Part shown: positions 10,869-20,131 of the stretch, piece after piece
Position numbering within the stretch: the first letter of the stretch is position 1
Layout of the letters: each line of letters opens with the position of its first letter
Assembly: GCF_039696035.1 (NCBI RefSeq)
Contig: NZ_CP155567.1
Location: forward strand, 683,501 to 747,500
DNA: 64,000 bases
Reading direction: 5' to 3'
Origin: Microbulbifer sp. SAOS-129_SWC
GTDB lineage: Bacteria > Pseudomonadota > Gammaproteobacteria > Pseudomonadales > Cellvibrionaceae
The notes under the pieces: model-generated
Told to the model about the DNA's origin: nothing
The model's input: only the letters and a program-made list of their open reading frames with translations
Databases searched by the model: none
Program-made: the position numbers and the translations under genes

Positions 10869-12302
10869 ATGATCCCTGTAATCCTCTGCGGCGGCACTGG
10901 CTCGCGCCTGTGGCCGCTGTCCCGCGAAGCGTATCCGAAACAGTTCCTGCCGCTGGCCGGCGAGCAGACGATGTTACAGGCCACTGCGCGGCGCCTCGAC
11001 GGCCTGGCGCCGGTTGGCGGCGTTCCGGTGCAGGCGCCGATTCTGGTGTGCAACGAGGTGCACCGCTTCGCTGCGGCCGAGCAGCTGCAGGAAGTCGGCC
11101 GCGCGGCGCAGAAGATCCTGCTGGAGCCCAGCGCGCGCAACACGGCGCCGGCCATTGCGCTGGCGGCGCTGGCGGCGCTCGAGAATGCGGGTGAGGGCGA
11201 CGCAGATCCGCTGTTGCTGGTGCTGCCGGCGGACCACGCGGTCGCCGATGTCGCCGCTTTCCAGCGCGCGCTGGCGCCGGCGGCGGAGCTGGCGGCCCTC
11301 GGGCACCTGGTGACTTTCGGCATCGTGCCCAGCTGCGCCGAGACCGGATACGGCTATATCCGCCGTGGCGAGGCGCTGGGCACCGGCGGCTGGAAGGTGG
11401 CCGAGTTCGTCGAGAAACCGGACGCGGAAACCGCCGCGCGCTATCTCGACAGTGGCGACTACAGCTGGAACAGCGGTATGTTCCTGTTCCGTGCCTCGCG
11501 CTACCTGGAAGAGCTGGGGCAGCATCGCGGCGATATTCTCGACGCCTGCCGCGCGGCCTTCGCCGGGGCCGCCGGCGACCTGGACTTCACCCGTGTCGAT
11601 GCAGAGGCCTTCGCCGCCTGCGCCGAGGAATCGGTCGACTATGCGGTGATGGAGAAAACCGAGGCCGCTGCGGTGGTGCCGATGGAGGCGGGCTGGAGCG
11701 ATGTCGGCTCCTGGTCGGCGCTGTGGGAGCTGGCGGACAAAGACGAGAACGACAATCTGCTGCACGGCGATGTGCTGGCGGAGTCGAGCGAGGGCTGCCT
11801 GGTGCGCGCCGACAGCCGCCTGGTGGGGCTCGTGGGGGTGCGCGACCTGGTGGTGGTGGATACCGATGACGCGGTGCTGATCGCCGACAAGGGGCGGGTG
11901 CAGGAGGTCAAGAAGCTGGTGCAGCGCCTGCAGGCCAGCGGCCGCAGCGAGGCCCGCAGCCACCGCAAGGTCTATCGCCCCTGGGGCTACTATGACTCCA
12001 TCGACGCCGGGCCCCGCTTCCAGGTCAAGCGCATCGTGGTCAAGCCCGGGCAGCAGTTATCGCTGCAGATGCACCACCACCGCGCCGAGCACTGGATTGT
12101 CGTGCGCGGTACCGCCAAGGTGACCCGCGGCGACGAGCAGCTGCTGGTGACCGAGAACCAGTCCACCTACATCCCGCTGGGGGTGAAACACCGGCTGGAA
12201 AATCCGGGTGCCATTCCACTGGAACTCATCGAAGTGCAGTCGGGCAGTTATCTCGGTGAAGACGACATCGTGCGTTTCGACGACGATTACGGCAGATCCT
12301 AG
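10869..12302 (+). CDS. manC: Mannose-1-phosphate guanylyltransferase / mannose-6-phosphate isomerase
   Basis: 477 residues, the size of the bifunctional AlgA/ManC/CpsB family. It makes GDP-mannose from mannose-1-phosphate and GTP; the C-terminal part usually also interconverts fructose-6-P and mannose-6-P. The N-terminal nucleotidyltransferase domain shows [20 protein letters not shown] (about 4-23) and [10 protein letters not shown]; the C-terminal cupin domain (about 360-470) shows [15 protein letters not shown] and [12 protein letters not shown]. The partner phosphomannomutase gene manB lies 3.2 kb away at 15559. GDP-mannose feeds LPS or exopolysaccharide synthesis. Confidence 0.95.
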   Translation: MIPVILCGGTGSRLWPLSREAYPKQFLPLAGEQTMLQATARRLDGLAPVGGVPVQAPILVCNEVHRFAAAEQLQEVGRAAQKILLEPSARNTAPAIALAALAALENAGEGDADPLLLVLPADHAVADVAAFQRALAPAAELAALGHLVTFGIVPSCAETGYGYIRRGEALGTGGWKVAEFVEKPDAETAARYLDSGDYSWNSGMFLFRASRYLEELGQHRGDILDACRAAFAGAAGDLDFTRVDAEAFAACAEESVDYAVMEKTEAAAVVPMEAGWSDVGSWSALWELADKDENDNLLHGDVLAESSEGCLVRADSRLVGLVGVRDLVVVDTDDAVLIADKGRVQEVKKLVQRLQASGRSEARSHRKVYRPWGYYDSIDAGPRFQVKRIVVKPGQQLSLQMHHHRAEHWIVVRGTAKVTRGDEQLLVTENQSTYIPLGVKHRLENPGAIPLELIEVQSGSYLGEDDIVRFDDDYGRS

Positions 12303-12380
12303 CGCAAAACCCGCATTCGCGTGGGCGCGAGCGGCGCTGATACAATGCCCGCCCGTTAACGTTGTACCTGGGATCACCCT

Positions 12381-13556
12381 ATGAACCCTATTGAACGTCG
12401 CGCCCTCGCGGGCCTCGCCTCTCTCTATGTGTTCCGTATGCTCGGCCTGTTTATGGTGTTGCCGGTGCTGACGGTGTACGGCAAAGACTACCAGCACAGC
12501 ACGCCGGCACTGCTGGGCTTCGCCCTCGGCGCCTACGGCCTCAGCCAGGCGCTGCTGCAGATCCCGCTGGGCACCCTGTCTGACCGGATCGGCCGCAAAC
12601 CGGTCATTTTCGTGGGGCTGGCCGTATTTGCCCTGGGCAGTGTGGTGGCCGCGATGACCGACTCCGTGTACGGCCTGATCGCGGGCCGTGTGCTGCAGGG
12701 CTGTGGCGCCATCGCGGCGGCCACCATGGCCCTGGTGGCGGACCTCACTCGCAACGAAAACCGTGGCAAGGCGATGGCGGTGATCGGCGCCTCCATCGGC
12801 GTGGCGTTTATGCTGGCGGTAATCATCGGTCCGGCACTGGCCGGTGCCGGAGGCCTGTCGGCGATCTTCTGGGTCACCGCGGCGCTGGCACTTGTGGGTA
12901 TGTTGCTCGTGTGGCGCCTGGTGCCGACCCCCGCCCCGGGCGAGCGCCGCATCGGGGTGCGCCGTGGCAACTTCCGCCAGCTGCTGCAGAGCCCCGGAAC
13001 CTGGAAACTGGTCTGCGGGGTATTCTTTGCCCACCTGTTGCTGACTTCACTGTTCGTACCGCTGCCGCTGCTGCTGGTGGACCGGCTCGGCCTGCCCAGT
13101 GCCGAGCACTGGCGCCTGTACGGCCCGCTGATGGCTGGCGCCTTTGTGGTAATGCTGCCGCTGATGCGTATGGCGGAGCGTCGCGGGCGCGTGTCCCAGG
13201 CGCTGGCGGTGGCGCTGGTCGGCCTCGGTGCGGGCAGTCTGGCGCTGCTGCCGGGATTCAGCGGTGCCGCCATGATTGCCCTGCTGGCGGTGTTCTTTAT
13301 CGCCTTCAACCTGCTCGAGGCCCTGCTGCCGGCACAGCTGACCCGCACCGCGCCGCCCGAGGCGCGCGGCGCCGCCACCGGCCTCTACGCCACCCTGCAG
13401 TTCCTCGGCACCTTCGCCGGCGGCAGCCTCGGTGGTGACCTCTACGGTCACGGCGGGGCCAGCGCGGTGGCGGTGATGGGCTTTGTCGTGCTGCTGGTGT
13501 GGGCGCTGCTGTGGTGGCTGCTGCGCACCCCCTCCGCCGAGACGCAGGCCGGCTAA
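12381..13556 (+). CDS. Major facilitator superfamily transporter
   Basis: 391 residues with about 12 hydrophobic helices. The signature A loop GTLSDRIGRKPVIF between helices 2 and 3 is clear. A gene of this type sits between uvrA and ssb in Pseudomonas too, and it resembles YajR-like drug/H+ antiporters but ends without the C-terminal soluble domain that E. coli YajR carries. Substrate is unknown. Inner membrane. Separated from manC by 78 bases. Confidence 0.88.
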   Translation: MNPIERRALAGLASLYVFRMLGLFMVLPVLTVYGKDYQHSTPALLGFALGAYGLSQALLQIPLGTLSDRIGRKPVIFVGLAVFALGSVVAAMTDSVYGLIAGRVLQGCGAIAAATMALVADLTRNENRGKAMAVIGASIGVAFMLAVIIGPALAGAGGLSAIFWVTAALALVGMLLVWRLVPTPAPGERRIGVRRGNFRQLLQSPGTWKLVCGVFFAHLLLTSLFVPLPLLLVDRLGLPSAEHWRLYGPLMAGAFVVMLPLMRMAERRGRVSQALAVALVGLGAGSLALLPGFSGAAMIALLAVFFIAFNLLEALLPAQLTRTAPPEARGAATGLYATLQFLGTFAGGSLGGDLYGHGGASAVAVMGFVVLLVWALLWWLLRTPSAETQAG

Positions 13557-13628
13557 ACGGATCGCGGCGCACTGGTCAAATTGACGTCTTAATAAGCAGC
13601 GGCGTCTGTTGTATGCTGCTGGACAAAA

Positions 13629-13654
13629 TACACCGCCCATCCCCGGGCGGTGTA
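13629..13654. other. Perfect 10-bp inverted repeat upstream of ssb
   Basis: TACACCGCCC, six-base loop, GGGCGGTGTA. On the minus strand it is followed by TTTTG, but no minus-strand gene ends here; on the plus strand there is no T-tract after it. It could be a 3' hairpin of the MFS mRNA or an operator for ssb. No LexA-type box was found in this gap. Confidence 0.5.
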
Positions 13655-13768
13655 GTGCAACCCAGCATTCCCAACCCGCAGGCGCTCGCGTGCCGGGTTA
13701 ATGTTCAGCAAATTTCAGATCACCGGCCCGGCTGACACCGGGCAGCAAGACACGACTAGGAGAAGGCC

Positions 13769-14383
13769 ATGGCCCGGGGTATCAACAAAGTAATTCTGAT
13801 CGGCAATCTGGGCGCAGACCCGGAAACCCGCTATATGCCCAGCGGCGGGGCGGTGACCAACGTCAACCTGGCGACCTCCGAGAGCTGGAAGGACAAGCAG
13901 ACTGGCCAGCAGCAGGAGCGTACCGAATGGCACCGTGTGGTGTTCTTCAATCGCCTGGCGGAGATCGCCGGCGAGTACCTGCGCAAAGGCTCCAAAGTCT
14001 ACATCGAGGGCTCCCTGCGCACGCGTAAATGGCAGGACAAGAACTCCGGCCAGGACCGCTACACCACCGAGATCGTCGCCAGCGAGATGCAGATGCTCGA
14101 CGGCCGCGGTGACCAGGGCGGTTATGGTCAAGGAATGGGCGGCCAGGGCGGCTACGATCAGCAGCAGGGCGGTGGTTACGGCCAGCAGCAGGGCGGCGGC
14201 TTTGGCGGCCAGCAGGGCGGTCCGGACAGCTTCAATCAGGGCCGTTCCGCACCCTCGCCGATGGCGCCTTCCAACCAGCCCCAGCAGCCGGCGCAGCAGC
14301 CAGCACAGCAGCCAGCACAGCAGCCTAACCAGGCGCCGGCCGGCGGCTTCGACAATAGCTTCGACGACGACATCCCGTTCTAA
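13769..14383 (+). CDS. ssb: Single-stranded DNA-binding protein
   Basis: 204 residues. The N-terminal OB fold (about 1-110) starts [19 protein letters not shown] and contains the conserved [11 protein letters not shown] block. A long flexible linker follows, rich in Gly, Gln and Tyr (GGYGQ-like) and then Pro/Gln (repeats of QQPA, about 170-190). The last residues FDDDIPF are the acidic tip that recruits repair and replication proteins. AGGAG Shine-Dalgarno ideally placed. Confidence 0.98.
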   Translation: MARGINKVILIGNLGADPETRYMPSGGAVTNVNLATSESWKDKQTGQQQERTEWHRVVFFNRLAEIAGEYLRKGSKVYIEGSLRTRKWQDKNSGQDRYTTEIVASEMQMLDGRGDQGGYGQGMGGQGGYDQQQGGGYGQQQGGGFGGQQGGPDSFNQGRSAPSPMAPSNQPQQPAQQPAQQPAQQPNQAPAGGFDNSFDDDIPF

Positions 14384-14398
14384 GCCGCGCCCGCAACA

Positions 14399-15244
14399 GT
14401 GGCAGAGTTCAATACCGGCTACCGGCCGGACTCCGTCGCCGTCATCGGTGCCGGCAGTGTTATCGACGGCGCGCTGCACAAGCGCCTGCAGCGCGTGGGC
14501 TTCCGCGCGCAACTGCTGGGTGTCGACCAGCTCGATGAGCTGCGTCCCGACGCGATTGTGATCAACGCCAGTGCCTGCGCAGGCAGCGGGGCCATGGCTG
14601 AGGCGCTGCGCGCCTGCCGGGAGCTGGCGCAGAAGGACTGCCGCCTGCTGCACCTCTCCTCCTACCTGGTTTTCGCCGGCGGCGAGCGCAAGCGTTACGA
14701 CGAGGAGGACGAGCCGGCTCCGATCAGCGAGGCGGGGTTGCAGTGGCTGGCCTGTGAGCAGGCGCTGCTCGATAGCGCCCAGCTGAGTGTGCTGCGCCTG
14801 GGCTGGATGGTCGACCGCAGCGAGGATGCGCTGCTCGGCCGTATCCTGCGCGGCCTGGTGGCACGCCAGCCGATCGCGCTGGACGACGTCAGCCGCGGCA
14901 GCCCGGTGCCCGTCGCCGACCTGACCCGGGTGGCGGTGGCGATGGCACAGCAGCTGGCCAGTGGCGCGCCGACCAGCGGCGTCTACCACTACGGCGCGGC
15001 GGACAGTTGCACCGCGCTGGAGTTTGCCCGTGAAGTAGTCGAGCGGGCCCAGTCGTTCTATGAGGACGATTTCACAGTGGACCTGGAAGCACTGCCGGAA
15101 GAAGAGGATCGCAGTACGGTACTGGCCTGCGACAAGCTGCGCGATGTGTTCGGCATCCAGCAACGCAGCTGGCGCCAGGGGCTGACCCGGCAGGTGGAGT
15201 TGTGGTTGGAGCGGTTGGAGGCGGAGCGTCAGGGCGGGGCTTAG
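14399..15244 (+). CDS. RmlD-like sugar-nucleotide-binding / NAD(P) reductase-fold protein
   Basis: 281 residues from a GTG start 15 bases after ssb. The fold looks like a short-chain dehydrogenase of the dTDP-4-dehydrorhamnose reductase (RmlD) type: an N-terminal beta-strand with VAVIGAGSVIDG as a degenerate dinucleotide loop, LLHLSSYLVFAGGERKRYDE resembling the RmlD S-T-D-Y-V-F-D-G stretch, and LRLGWMVDRS. The canonical catalytic Tyr-X3-Lys is not obvious (WLACEQ is found where it is expected), so enzymatic activity is uncertain. Probably co-transcribed with ssb, ending at the terminator hairpin of repeat copy A. Confidence 0.72.
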   Translation: MAEFNTGYRPDSVAVIGAGSVIDGALHKRLQRVGFRAQLLGVDQLDELRPDAIVINASACAGSGAMAEALRACRELAQKDCRLLHLSSYLVFAGGERKRYDEEDEPAPISEAGLQWLACEQALLDSAQLSVLRLGWMVDRSEDALLGRILRGLVARQPIALDDVSRGSPVPVADLTRVAVAMAQQLASGAPTSGVYHYGAADSCTALEFAREVVERAQSFYEDDFTVDLEALPEEEDRSTVLACDKLRDVFGIQQRSWRQGLTRQVELWLERLEAERQGGA

Positions 15245-15274
15245 GGCTTATTCCGCGGGTAATTTCTTTCGATT

Positions 15275-15300
15275 GGGCGAACCTTGTGTTCGCCCTTTTT
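15275..15300 (+). terminator. Intrinsic terminator of the ssb / RmlD-like unit
   Basis: 8-bp GC-rich stem with a 5-base loop and five T; left end of repeat copy A. It follows the RmlD-like stop by about 30 bases. Confidence 0.88.
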
Positions 15301-15506
15301 CGTTACTGGTGCTTGGGATTGCTCTGCTCCGGCTTCAGTGGCGGTACACCCAGCATTTTACTTTCAATTTGAAGCGGATAACTTTGTAAGCACTTGTCGA
15401 ATGGGCAAGCCTACAGGGAGGTATTAAGGTGGGGCGCCTAGCCCGTGTCCTGCATAAGGTCTCCGGCAGCAGGACTGCCACTGAGCCAGCTAAAACGCAC
15501 ACCACG

Positions 15507-15532
15507 AAAAAGGGCGAACACAAGGTTCGCCC
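15507..15532 (-). terminator. Intrinsic terminator of the galU-manB unit
   Basis: Same hairpin in the reverse orientation, with its T-tract (A-run at 15507-15511 on the plus strand) serving minus-strand transcription, 26 bases beyond the manB stop codon. Right end of repeat copy A. Confidence 0.88.
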
Positions 15533-15558
15533 TAAAAAGAGTTGCTTAGAGGTTCGCG

Positions 15559-16923
15559 TCAGCCGCGAATCATTTCCAGCAGCTCTTTGGTCTTGGCCTG
15601 CATCAGCGCCTCATCCCCACGGGACTCGACATTCAGGCGCACCACCGGCTCGGTGTTGGACATGCGCAGGTTGAAGCGCCAGTCGGCGAAGGCGACGCTG
15701 AGGCCGTCGACGTGTTCGACGTTGTCGGCGTCCGGGGCGTACTTTTCTTCCGCCTGCTTCAGCAGTGCCGCGGCGTCCGCTACTTTGGAATTGATCTCCC
15801 CGGAGCAGGGGAAAGCGGCCATGCGCTCGCCCACCAGCTGCGACAGGGTCTTGCCGCTGCGGCTGACCAGCTCTGCTACCAGCAGCCACGGGATCATGCC
15901 GCTGTCGCAGTAGGCGAAATCGCGGAAGTAGTGGTGGGCGCTCATTTCGCCACCGTAGATGGCGTCTTCCTTGCGCATGCGCTCTTTGATGAAGGCGTGC
16001 CCGGTCTTGCTCTCGATCGGTTCGCCGTGATTGGCGCGCACGATGTCCTGGGTGTTCCACACCAGGCGCGGGTCGTGTACTACCTTGCTGCCCGGGTGCT
16101 TGCGCAGGAAGGCCTCGGCCAGCAGGCCGACCACGTAGTAGCCTTCAATAAAGTTGCCGTGCTCGTCGAAAAAGAAGCAGCGGTCGAAGTCGCCGTCCCA
16201 GGCGATGCCGAAATCGGCGCCGCTGTCTTTGACCGCCTGGGCGGTGGAGGCGCGGTTTTCCGGCAGGATCGGGTTGGGAATACCGTTGGGGAAGTTGCCA
16301 TCCGGCTCGTGGTGCACGCGTACAAATTCGAACGGCAATTGTGGGGCCAGCGCGTCGACTACCGCACCGGCGCCGCCGTTGCCGGCGTTGACGACTAATT
16401 TGAGCGGCTTCAGCTGTGCCGCGTCCACGTAGCCCAGCAGGTGCTGCACGAAGTCTTCGCGGTGGGCGTAACGGTGTAGCTCGCCACGGGTCTCCACCGG
16501 CGCGAAGTCATTTTCTTCCGCCAGGCGCTTGATATCCAGCAGGCCGGTGTCGCCGCTGATCGGGCGCGAGCCCTCGCGCACGAACTTCATGCCGTTGTAG
16601 TCCATCGGGTTGTGACTGGCGGTCACGCAGATGCCGCCGTCAGCCTTTTCCCCATCAAACAGACCGTGGAAAGTGGCGAAGTAGATTTCCTCGGTGCCGC
16701 ACTCTCCAATATGGAATACATCGGCACCGGCGTCGCGCAGACCGTTGGCGAGTGCGTCGGTCAGCTCGCCGCTGGTCAGGCGGATATCGTGCCCCACCAC
16801 CACGCGCTTGGCGCCCAGGAACTGGGCAAAGGCGCGGCCCACGCGGTAGGCGACATCGACGTTCAATTCGTCGGGAACGCGGCCACGCAGGTCGTAGGCC
16901 TTGAAACAGGTCAGCTCAGTCAC
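15559..16923 (-). CDS. manB: Phosphomannomutase / phosphoglucomutase
   Basis: 454 residues, very similar in layout to E. coli CpsG/ManB. Converts mannose-6-P to mannose-1-P, the substrate of ManC. Catalytic phosphoserine loop [15 protein letters not shown] (about residue 95), metal-binding loop [11 protein letters not shown] (about 240), sugar-binding [10 protein letters not shown] (about 325) and the phosphate loop [17 protein letters not shown] near the end. A longer frame starts at ATG 16965, but that overlaps galU by 41 bases and has no Shine-Dalgarno; GTG 16923, one base past the galU stop and 10 bases after GGAG, starts [14 protein letters not shown] and fits the family, so it is chosen. 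Confidence 0.95.
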   Translation of the reverse strand: MTELTCFKAYDLRGRVPDELNVDVAYRVGRAFAQFLGAKRVVVGHDIRLTSGELTDALANGLRDAGADVFHIGECGTEEIYFATFHGLFDGEKADGGICVTASHNPMDYNGMKFVREGSRPISGDTGLLDIKRLAEENDFAPVETRGELHRYAHREDFVQHLLGYVDAAQLKPLKLVVNAGNGGAGAVVDALAPQLPFEFVRVHHEPDGNFPNGIPNPILPENRASTAQAVKDSGADFGIAWDGDFDRCFFFDEHGNFIEGYYVVGLLAEAFLRKHPGSKVVHDPRLVWNTQDIVRANHGEPIESKTGHAFIKERMRKEDAIYGGEMSAHHYFRDFAYCDSGMIPWLLVAELVSRSGKTLSQLVGERMAAFPCSGEINSKVADAAALLKQAEEKYAPDADNVEHVDGLSVAFADWRFNLRMSNTEPVVRLNVESRGDEALMQAKTKELLEMIRG

Positions 16924-16924
16924 G

Positions 16925-17773
16925 TCAGGCGTTCTCCAGTTCAGCTTGCTCGGGCAGGTAGACATTCTCGTAGACGAAGTTGGTGGCCTGGATAAAGCCG
17001 TCTACGGAACCGCAGTCGAAGCGGCGTCCCTTGAAGTTATAGGCGAGCACGCAGCCGCGTTGGGCCTGGGCCAGCAGGGCGTCAGTGATCTGTACCTCGC
17101 CGTTCTTGCCCGGCGGGGTTTCGCGGATCAGGTCGAAGATATCCGGGGTGAGAATATAGCGGCCGATGATAGCGAGGTTGCTGGGTGCGTCCTCGGCGGC
17201 CGGTTTCTCCACCATATCGGTGACCTGGTGCAGGCCCGGCTTGATCTCGTTGCCGGCGATGACACCGAACTTGTGGATTTTGTCTTCCGGCACTTCCTCT
17301 ACCGCGACAATGCTGCAGCGGAACTGCTTGTACAGCTGCACCATCTGGCCCAGCACGCCGATGTCCTCGTTCAGGCACAGGTCATCCGCGAGCACCACGG
17401 CAAACGGCTCGTCGCCCACCAGGCGCTGTCCCTGCAGGATGGCGTCGCCGAGACCGCGCATCTCGCCCTGGCGGGTGTAGGAGAAGCTCGCGCGGTCGAT
17501 AACGCGGCGCACGCTGTCGAGATATTTTTCCTTGCCGGTACCGGAAATCTGGTGTTCCAGCTCGAAGTTGGTGTCGAAGTGATCCTCGATCGCGCGCTTG
17601 CCGCGGCCGGTCACGAAGCCGATCTCGGTCAGCCCGGCCTCAATGGCTTCCTCGACCCCGTATTGCACCAGCGGTTTGTTCACCAGCGGCAGCATTTCCT
17701 TGGGCATGGCCTTGGTCGCGGGCAGGAAGCGGGTTCCATAGCCGGCTACCGGGAAAAGACATTTTCTAAGCAT
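16925..17773 (-). CDS. galU: UTP-glucose-1-phosphate uridylyltransferase
   Basis: 282 residues starting [20 protein letters not shown], the GalU nucleotide-binding signature with the lysine-rich [15 protein letters not shown] following. Also shows [11 protein letters not shown] and [20 protein letters not shown]. Makes UDP-glucose for LPS core, exopolysaccharide and glycolipids. An upstream in-frame ATG at 17833 would add 20 unrelated residues, so ATG 17773 is used. It is the first gene of a two-gene unit with manB. Confidence 0.97.
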   Translation of the reverse strand: MLRKCLFPVAGYGTRFLPATKAMPKEMLPLVNKPLVQYGVEEAIEAGLTEIGFVTGRGKRAIEDHFDTNFELEHQISGTGKEKYLDSVRRVIDRASFSYTRQGEMRGLGDAILQGQRLVGDEPFAVVLADDLCLNEDIGVLGQMVQLYKQFRCSIVAVEEVPEDKIHKFGVIAGNEIKPGLHQVTDMVEKPAAEDAPSNLAIIGRYILTPDIFDLIRETPPGKNGEVQITDALLAQAQRGCVLAYNFKGRRFDCGSVDGFIQATNFVYENVYLPEQAELENA

Positions 17774-18075
17774 TTTTGTCCCCAAATATTGTTCTGTAGG
17801 CGCTCCCCCGCGCCGAATGCAGGAAGTTACCATAATTTCGTGACACCATTCACTTGCCGTAGTTCGGCACTTGGTGCCAACGCGGGCCCCGCAACAGGGG
17901 GAGCAACCTCTGTGCCAGATATAGTGCTGGCTGCCGGGAATGTGAGACCGCAGTCCCAGTTCGGGGTCACAAAAAGCCCTATGACTGACTGGACAAGCTA
18001 TCCTCAGTCTTTAGAATGCCCGCTCTTGCAAAAACGCCCATCCTGTATGGCGTGAATACCCAAAATGGCGACAAA
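17774..18075. other. Divergent intergenic region galU / fabA
   Basis: 302 bases between two divergent start codons. It must hold both promoters, but I could not pick convincing -35/-10 pairs. I looked for FadR-, FabR- or DesT-like palindromes that control fabA in other bacteria and saw none that stood out. A GGCAC-TTG-GTGCC palindrome lies near 17866-17878. Confidence 0.4.
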
Positions 18076-18600
18076 ATGAGTAACTTCGTTCAGAAAAGCA
18101 GCTACGACAAAGAGGAGCTCCTGGCCTGCTCCCGCGGTGAGATGTTCGGACCGGGCAATGCCCAACTGCCGGCGCCCAACATGTTGATGCTCGATCGCAT
18201 CACCCATGTGTCCAAAGATGGTGGTGAGTTCGGCAAGGGTGAACTGATTGCTGAGCTGGATATCCACCCCGACCTGTGGTTCTTCGACTGCCATTTCCCC
18301 GGCGATCCGGTCATGCCCGGATGCCTGGGGCTCGACGCCATGTGGCAGCTGCTGGGCTATTTCCTGGCCTGGAAAGGTAACCCGGGCCGCGGTCGTGCAC
18401 TGGGTTGTGGTGAAGTGAAATTTACCGGCCAGATACTGCCAACTGCAAAGAAGGTTACCTACCATATTCAGATGAGTCGCCTGGTCGAGCGCAAGCTGGT
18501 GATGGGCATCGGTAACGGCACAGTTGCCGTGGATGGCCGTGAAATTTACAGTGCCAAGGATCTGCGTGTGGGCCTGTTCACCCGTACGGATAATTTCTGA
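18076..18600 (+). CDS. fabA: 3-hydroxyacyl-ACP dehydratase/isomerase FabA
   Basis: 174 residues, the normal FabA size. It dehydrates 3-hydroxydecanoyl-ACP and isomerises trans-2 to cis-3-decenoyl-ACP, the branch point to unsaturated fatty acids. The active-site His is in [14 protein letters not shown] (His73) and the partner Asp in CLGLDAMWQ (Asp87). The frame is open back to 18016, but homologues begin near [16 protein letters not shown], so ATG 18076 is taken; no strong Shine-Dalgarno is visible. Followed by fabB, as in Pseudomonas. Confidence 0.97.
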   Translation: MSNFVQKSSYDKEELLACSRGEMFGPGNAQLPAPNMLMLDRITHVSKDGGEFGKGELIAELDIHPDLWFFDCHFPGDPVMPGCLGLDAMWQLLGYFLAWKGNPGRGRALGCGEVKFTGQILPTAKKVTYHIQMSRLVERKLVMGIGNGTVAVDGREIYSAKDLRVGLFTRTDNF

Positions 18601-18710
18601 TCCGCGCCGCGGCGCCTTCTGATCCGGGCAGCGGGCTGCGAGCAGCTCCGCTGTCACCAAGTGCAAAACAATAACAAGTACACTGTCGAAAAGCTTTATT
18701 GGAGATCACT

Positions 18711-19934
18711 ATGCGACGGGTAGTCGTTACCGGCATGGGCATTGTGTCCTGCATCGGCACCAACACCAAGGCGGTGACCGAATCCCTCAAGGCGGGCCGC
18801 AGCGGCATCCGCTTCCAGGAGGAGTACAAGGAGCTGGGCCTGCGCAGTCAGGTGGCCTGCCCCGTGGAGATCGATTTCAAGGAGCACATCGACCGCAAGC
18901 ATCTGCGCTTTATGGGCGATTCTGCCGCCTACGCGTATATCTCGATGAAAGAAGCCATCGCCATGTCCGGTCTGGAGGAGAGTGATATCTCCAACCCGCG
19001 TACCGGCATCGTGATGGGCTCCGGCGGTACCTCCACCCGCGAGATCATCGAGGCCGCCCAGACCTTGAAAGAGAAGGGTGTGCGCCGCGTGGGCGCCTTC
19101 CGCGTGCCCCAGGTGATGGGCAGCACCGTATCCGCGTGTCTGGCAACCCCGTTCAAGATCAAGGGTATCAACTACAGCATCTCTTCTGCCTGCGCTACCA
19201 GTGCCCACTGTATCGGCAATGGCGCCGAGCAGATCCTGATGGGCAAGCAGGATATCGTGTTTGCCGGCGGTGGTGAGGAGCTGGCCTGGAGCCTGACTCA
19301 CCTGTTCGATGCTATGGGCGCCCTGTCCTCCAAGTACAACGACACCCCGGAGCGCGCCTCGCGCCCCTATGACGCTGACCGCGACGGCTTCGTCATTGCC
19401 GGTGGCGGCGGCTGTCTGGTGCTGGAAGAGTACGAGCACGCGAAAGCCCGCGGTGCGACCATCTACGCCGAGCTGACCGGCTACGGCGCCACCTCCGACG
19501 GTTACGACATGGTGGCCCCGAGCGGCGAGGGCGCGGTGCGCTGCATGCAGCAGGCGCTGGCGGGCATGGATGGCAAGGGCCTCGAAGGCGGCGTGGATTA
19601 CATCAACACCCACGGCACCTCCACCCCGGTGGGCGACGTGGCGGAGCTGAAAGCCCTGCGCGAAGTCTTCGGCGACAAGGTGCCGGCGTTTGCCTCCACC
19701 AAGTCCCTGACTGGCCACTCTCTCGGTGCCGCCGGCGTGCAGGAGGCGATCTACAGCCTGCTGATGATGCAGAACGGCTTTATCGCCGCCTCTGCCAACG
19801 TGGAAAACCGTGATGAAGCGGCGGAAGGCATGGACTTGGTGACCGAGCTGCGCGAGGCCGAGGTCAAGCGCGCCATGTCCAACAGCTTCGGCTTTGGCGG
19901 CACTAACGCGTGTCTGGTGTTCGATAAGATCTGA
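18711..19934 (+). CDS. fabB: 3-oxoacyl-ACP synthase I FabB
   Basis: 407 residues starting [18 protein letters not shown]. Elongates cis-3-decenoyl-ACP and so works with FabA. The catalytic Cys-His-His triad is present: Cys in [14 protein letters not shown] (about 163), His in [13 protein letters not shown] (about 298), and His in [12 protein letters not shown] (about 333). ATG 18711 has GGAG upstream and gives the family length; the earlier ATG 18699 only adds four residues. Downstream is the terminator end of repeat copy B. Confidence 0.98.
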   Translation: MRRVVVTGMGIVSCIGTNTKAVTESLKAGRSGIRFQEEYKELGLRSQVACPVEIDFKEHIDRKHLRFMGDSAAYAYISMKEAIAMSGLEESDISNPRTGIVMGSGGTSTREIIEAAQTLKEKGVRRVGAFRVPQVMGSTVSACLATPFKIKGINYSISSACATSAHCIGNGAEQILMGKQDIVFAGGGEELAWSLTHLFDAMGALSSKYNDTPERASRPYDADRDGFVIAGGGGCLVLEEYEHAKARGATIYAELTGYGATSDGYDMVAPSGEGAVRCMQQALAGMDGKGLEGGVDYINTHGTSTPVGDVAELKALREVFGDKVPAFASTKSLTGHSLGAAGVQEAIYSLLMMQNGFIAASANVENRDEAAEGMDLVTELREAEVKRAMSNSFGFGGTNACLVFDKI

Positions 19935-19959
19935 TTCGAACTGAGCTGCTGGATCTGTG

Positions 19960-19986
19960 GGGCGGACCATTCGGTTCGCCCTTTTT
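19960..19986 (+). terminator. Intrinsic terminator of fabAB
   Basis: 9-bp stem (one G-U pair) with ATTC loop and five T, 25 bases after the fabB stop; left end of repeat copy B. Confidence 0.88.
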
Positions 19987-20076
19987 CGTTTCTGGTGCCT
20001 GGAGGTTTGGTGCTGAGGTACTCTGTTCTGGCCCGGTAGCAGGGCGGCCACTGAGTTATCCGCAGCGCCTATAACG

Positions 20077-20103
20077 AAAGAGGGCGAACCGAATGGTTCG
20101 CCC
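20077..20103 (-). terminator. Intrinsic terminator of ispB
   Basis: Perfect 9-bp stem with GAAT loop. In the minus direction it is followed by TCTTTCGTT. Located 28 bases past the ispB stop; right end of repeat copy B. Confidence 0.82.
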
Positions 20104-20131
20104 TTACAAATGCCAGAAGCTGGGAGGTGAT

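Larger units (their letters stand above)
15275..15532. repeat. Intergenic repeat element, copy A (terminal inverted terminator hairpins)
   Basis: 258 bases between two convergent genes. Each end is a hairpin: GGGCGAAC-CTTGT-GTTCGCCC (15275-15295) followed by TTTTTCGT, and at the other end ACGAAAAA followed by GGGCGAAC-ACAAG-GTTCGCCC (15512-15532). The two ends are exact reverse complements over 29 bases. The interior (15305-15500) is alignable to copies at 19987-20075 and 51686-51840. No ORF of note inside. Confidence 0.8.
19960..20103. repeat. Intergenic repeat element, copy B (terminal inverted terminator hairpins)
   Basis: 144 bases between convergent fabB and ispB. Left hairpin GGGCGGACC-ATTC-GGTTCGCCC followed by TTTTTCGTT; right end GAAAGA then GGGCGAACC-GAAT-GGTTCGCCC. 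The two ends are inverted copies with two differences over about 30 bases. Interior resembles copy A: CTGGTGCCTGG after the left hairpin, and GGTAGCAGGGCGGCCACTGAG before the right one, but it lacks about 110 bases of copy A's middle. Confidence 0.78.
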
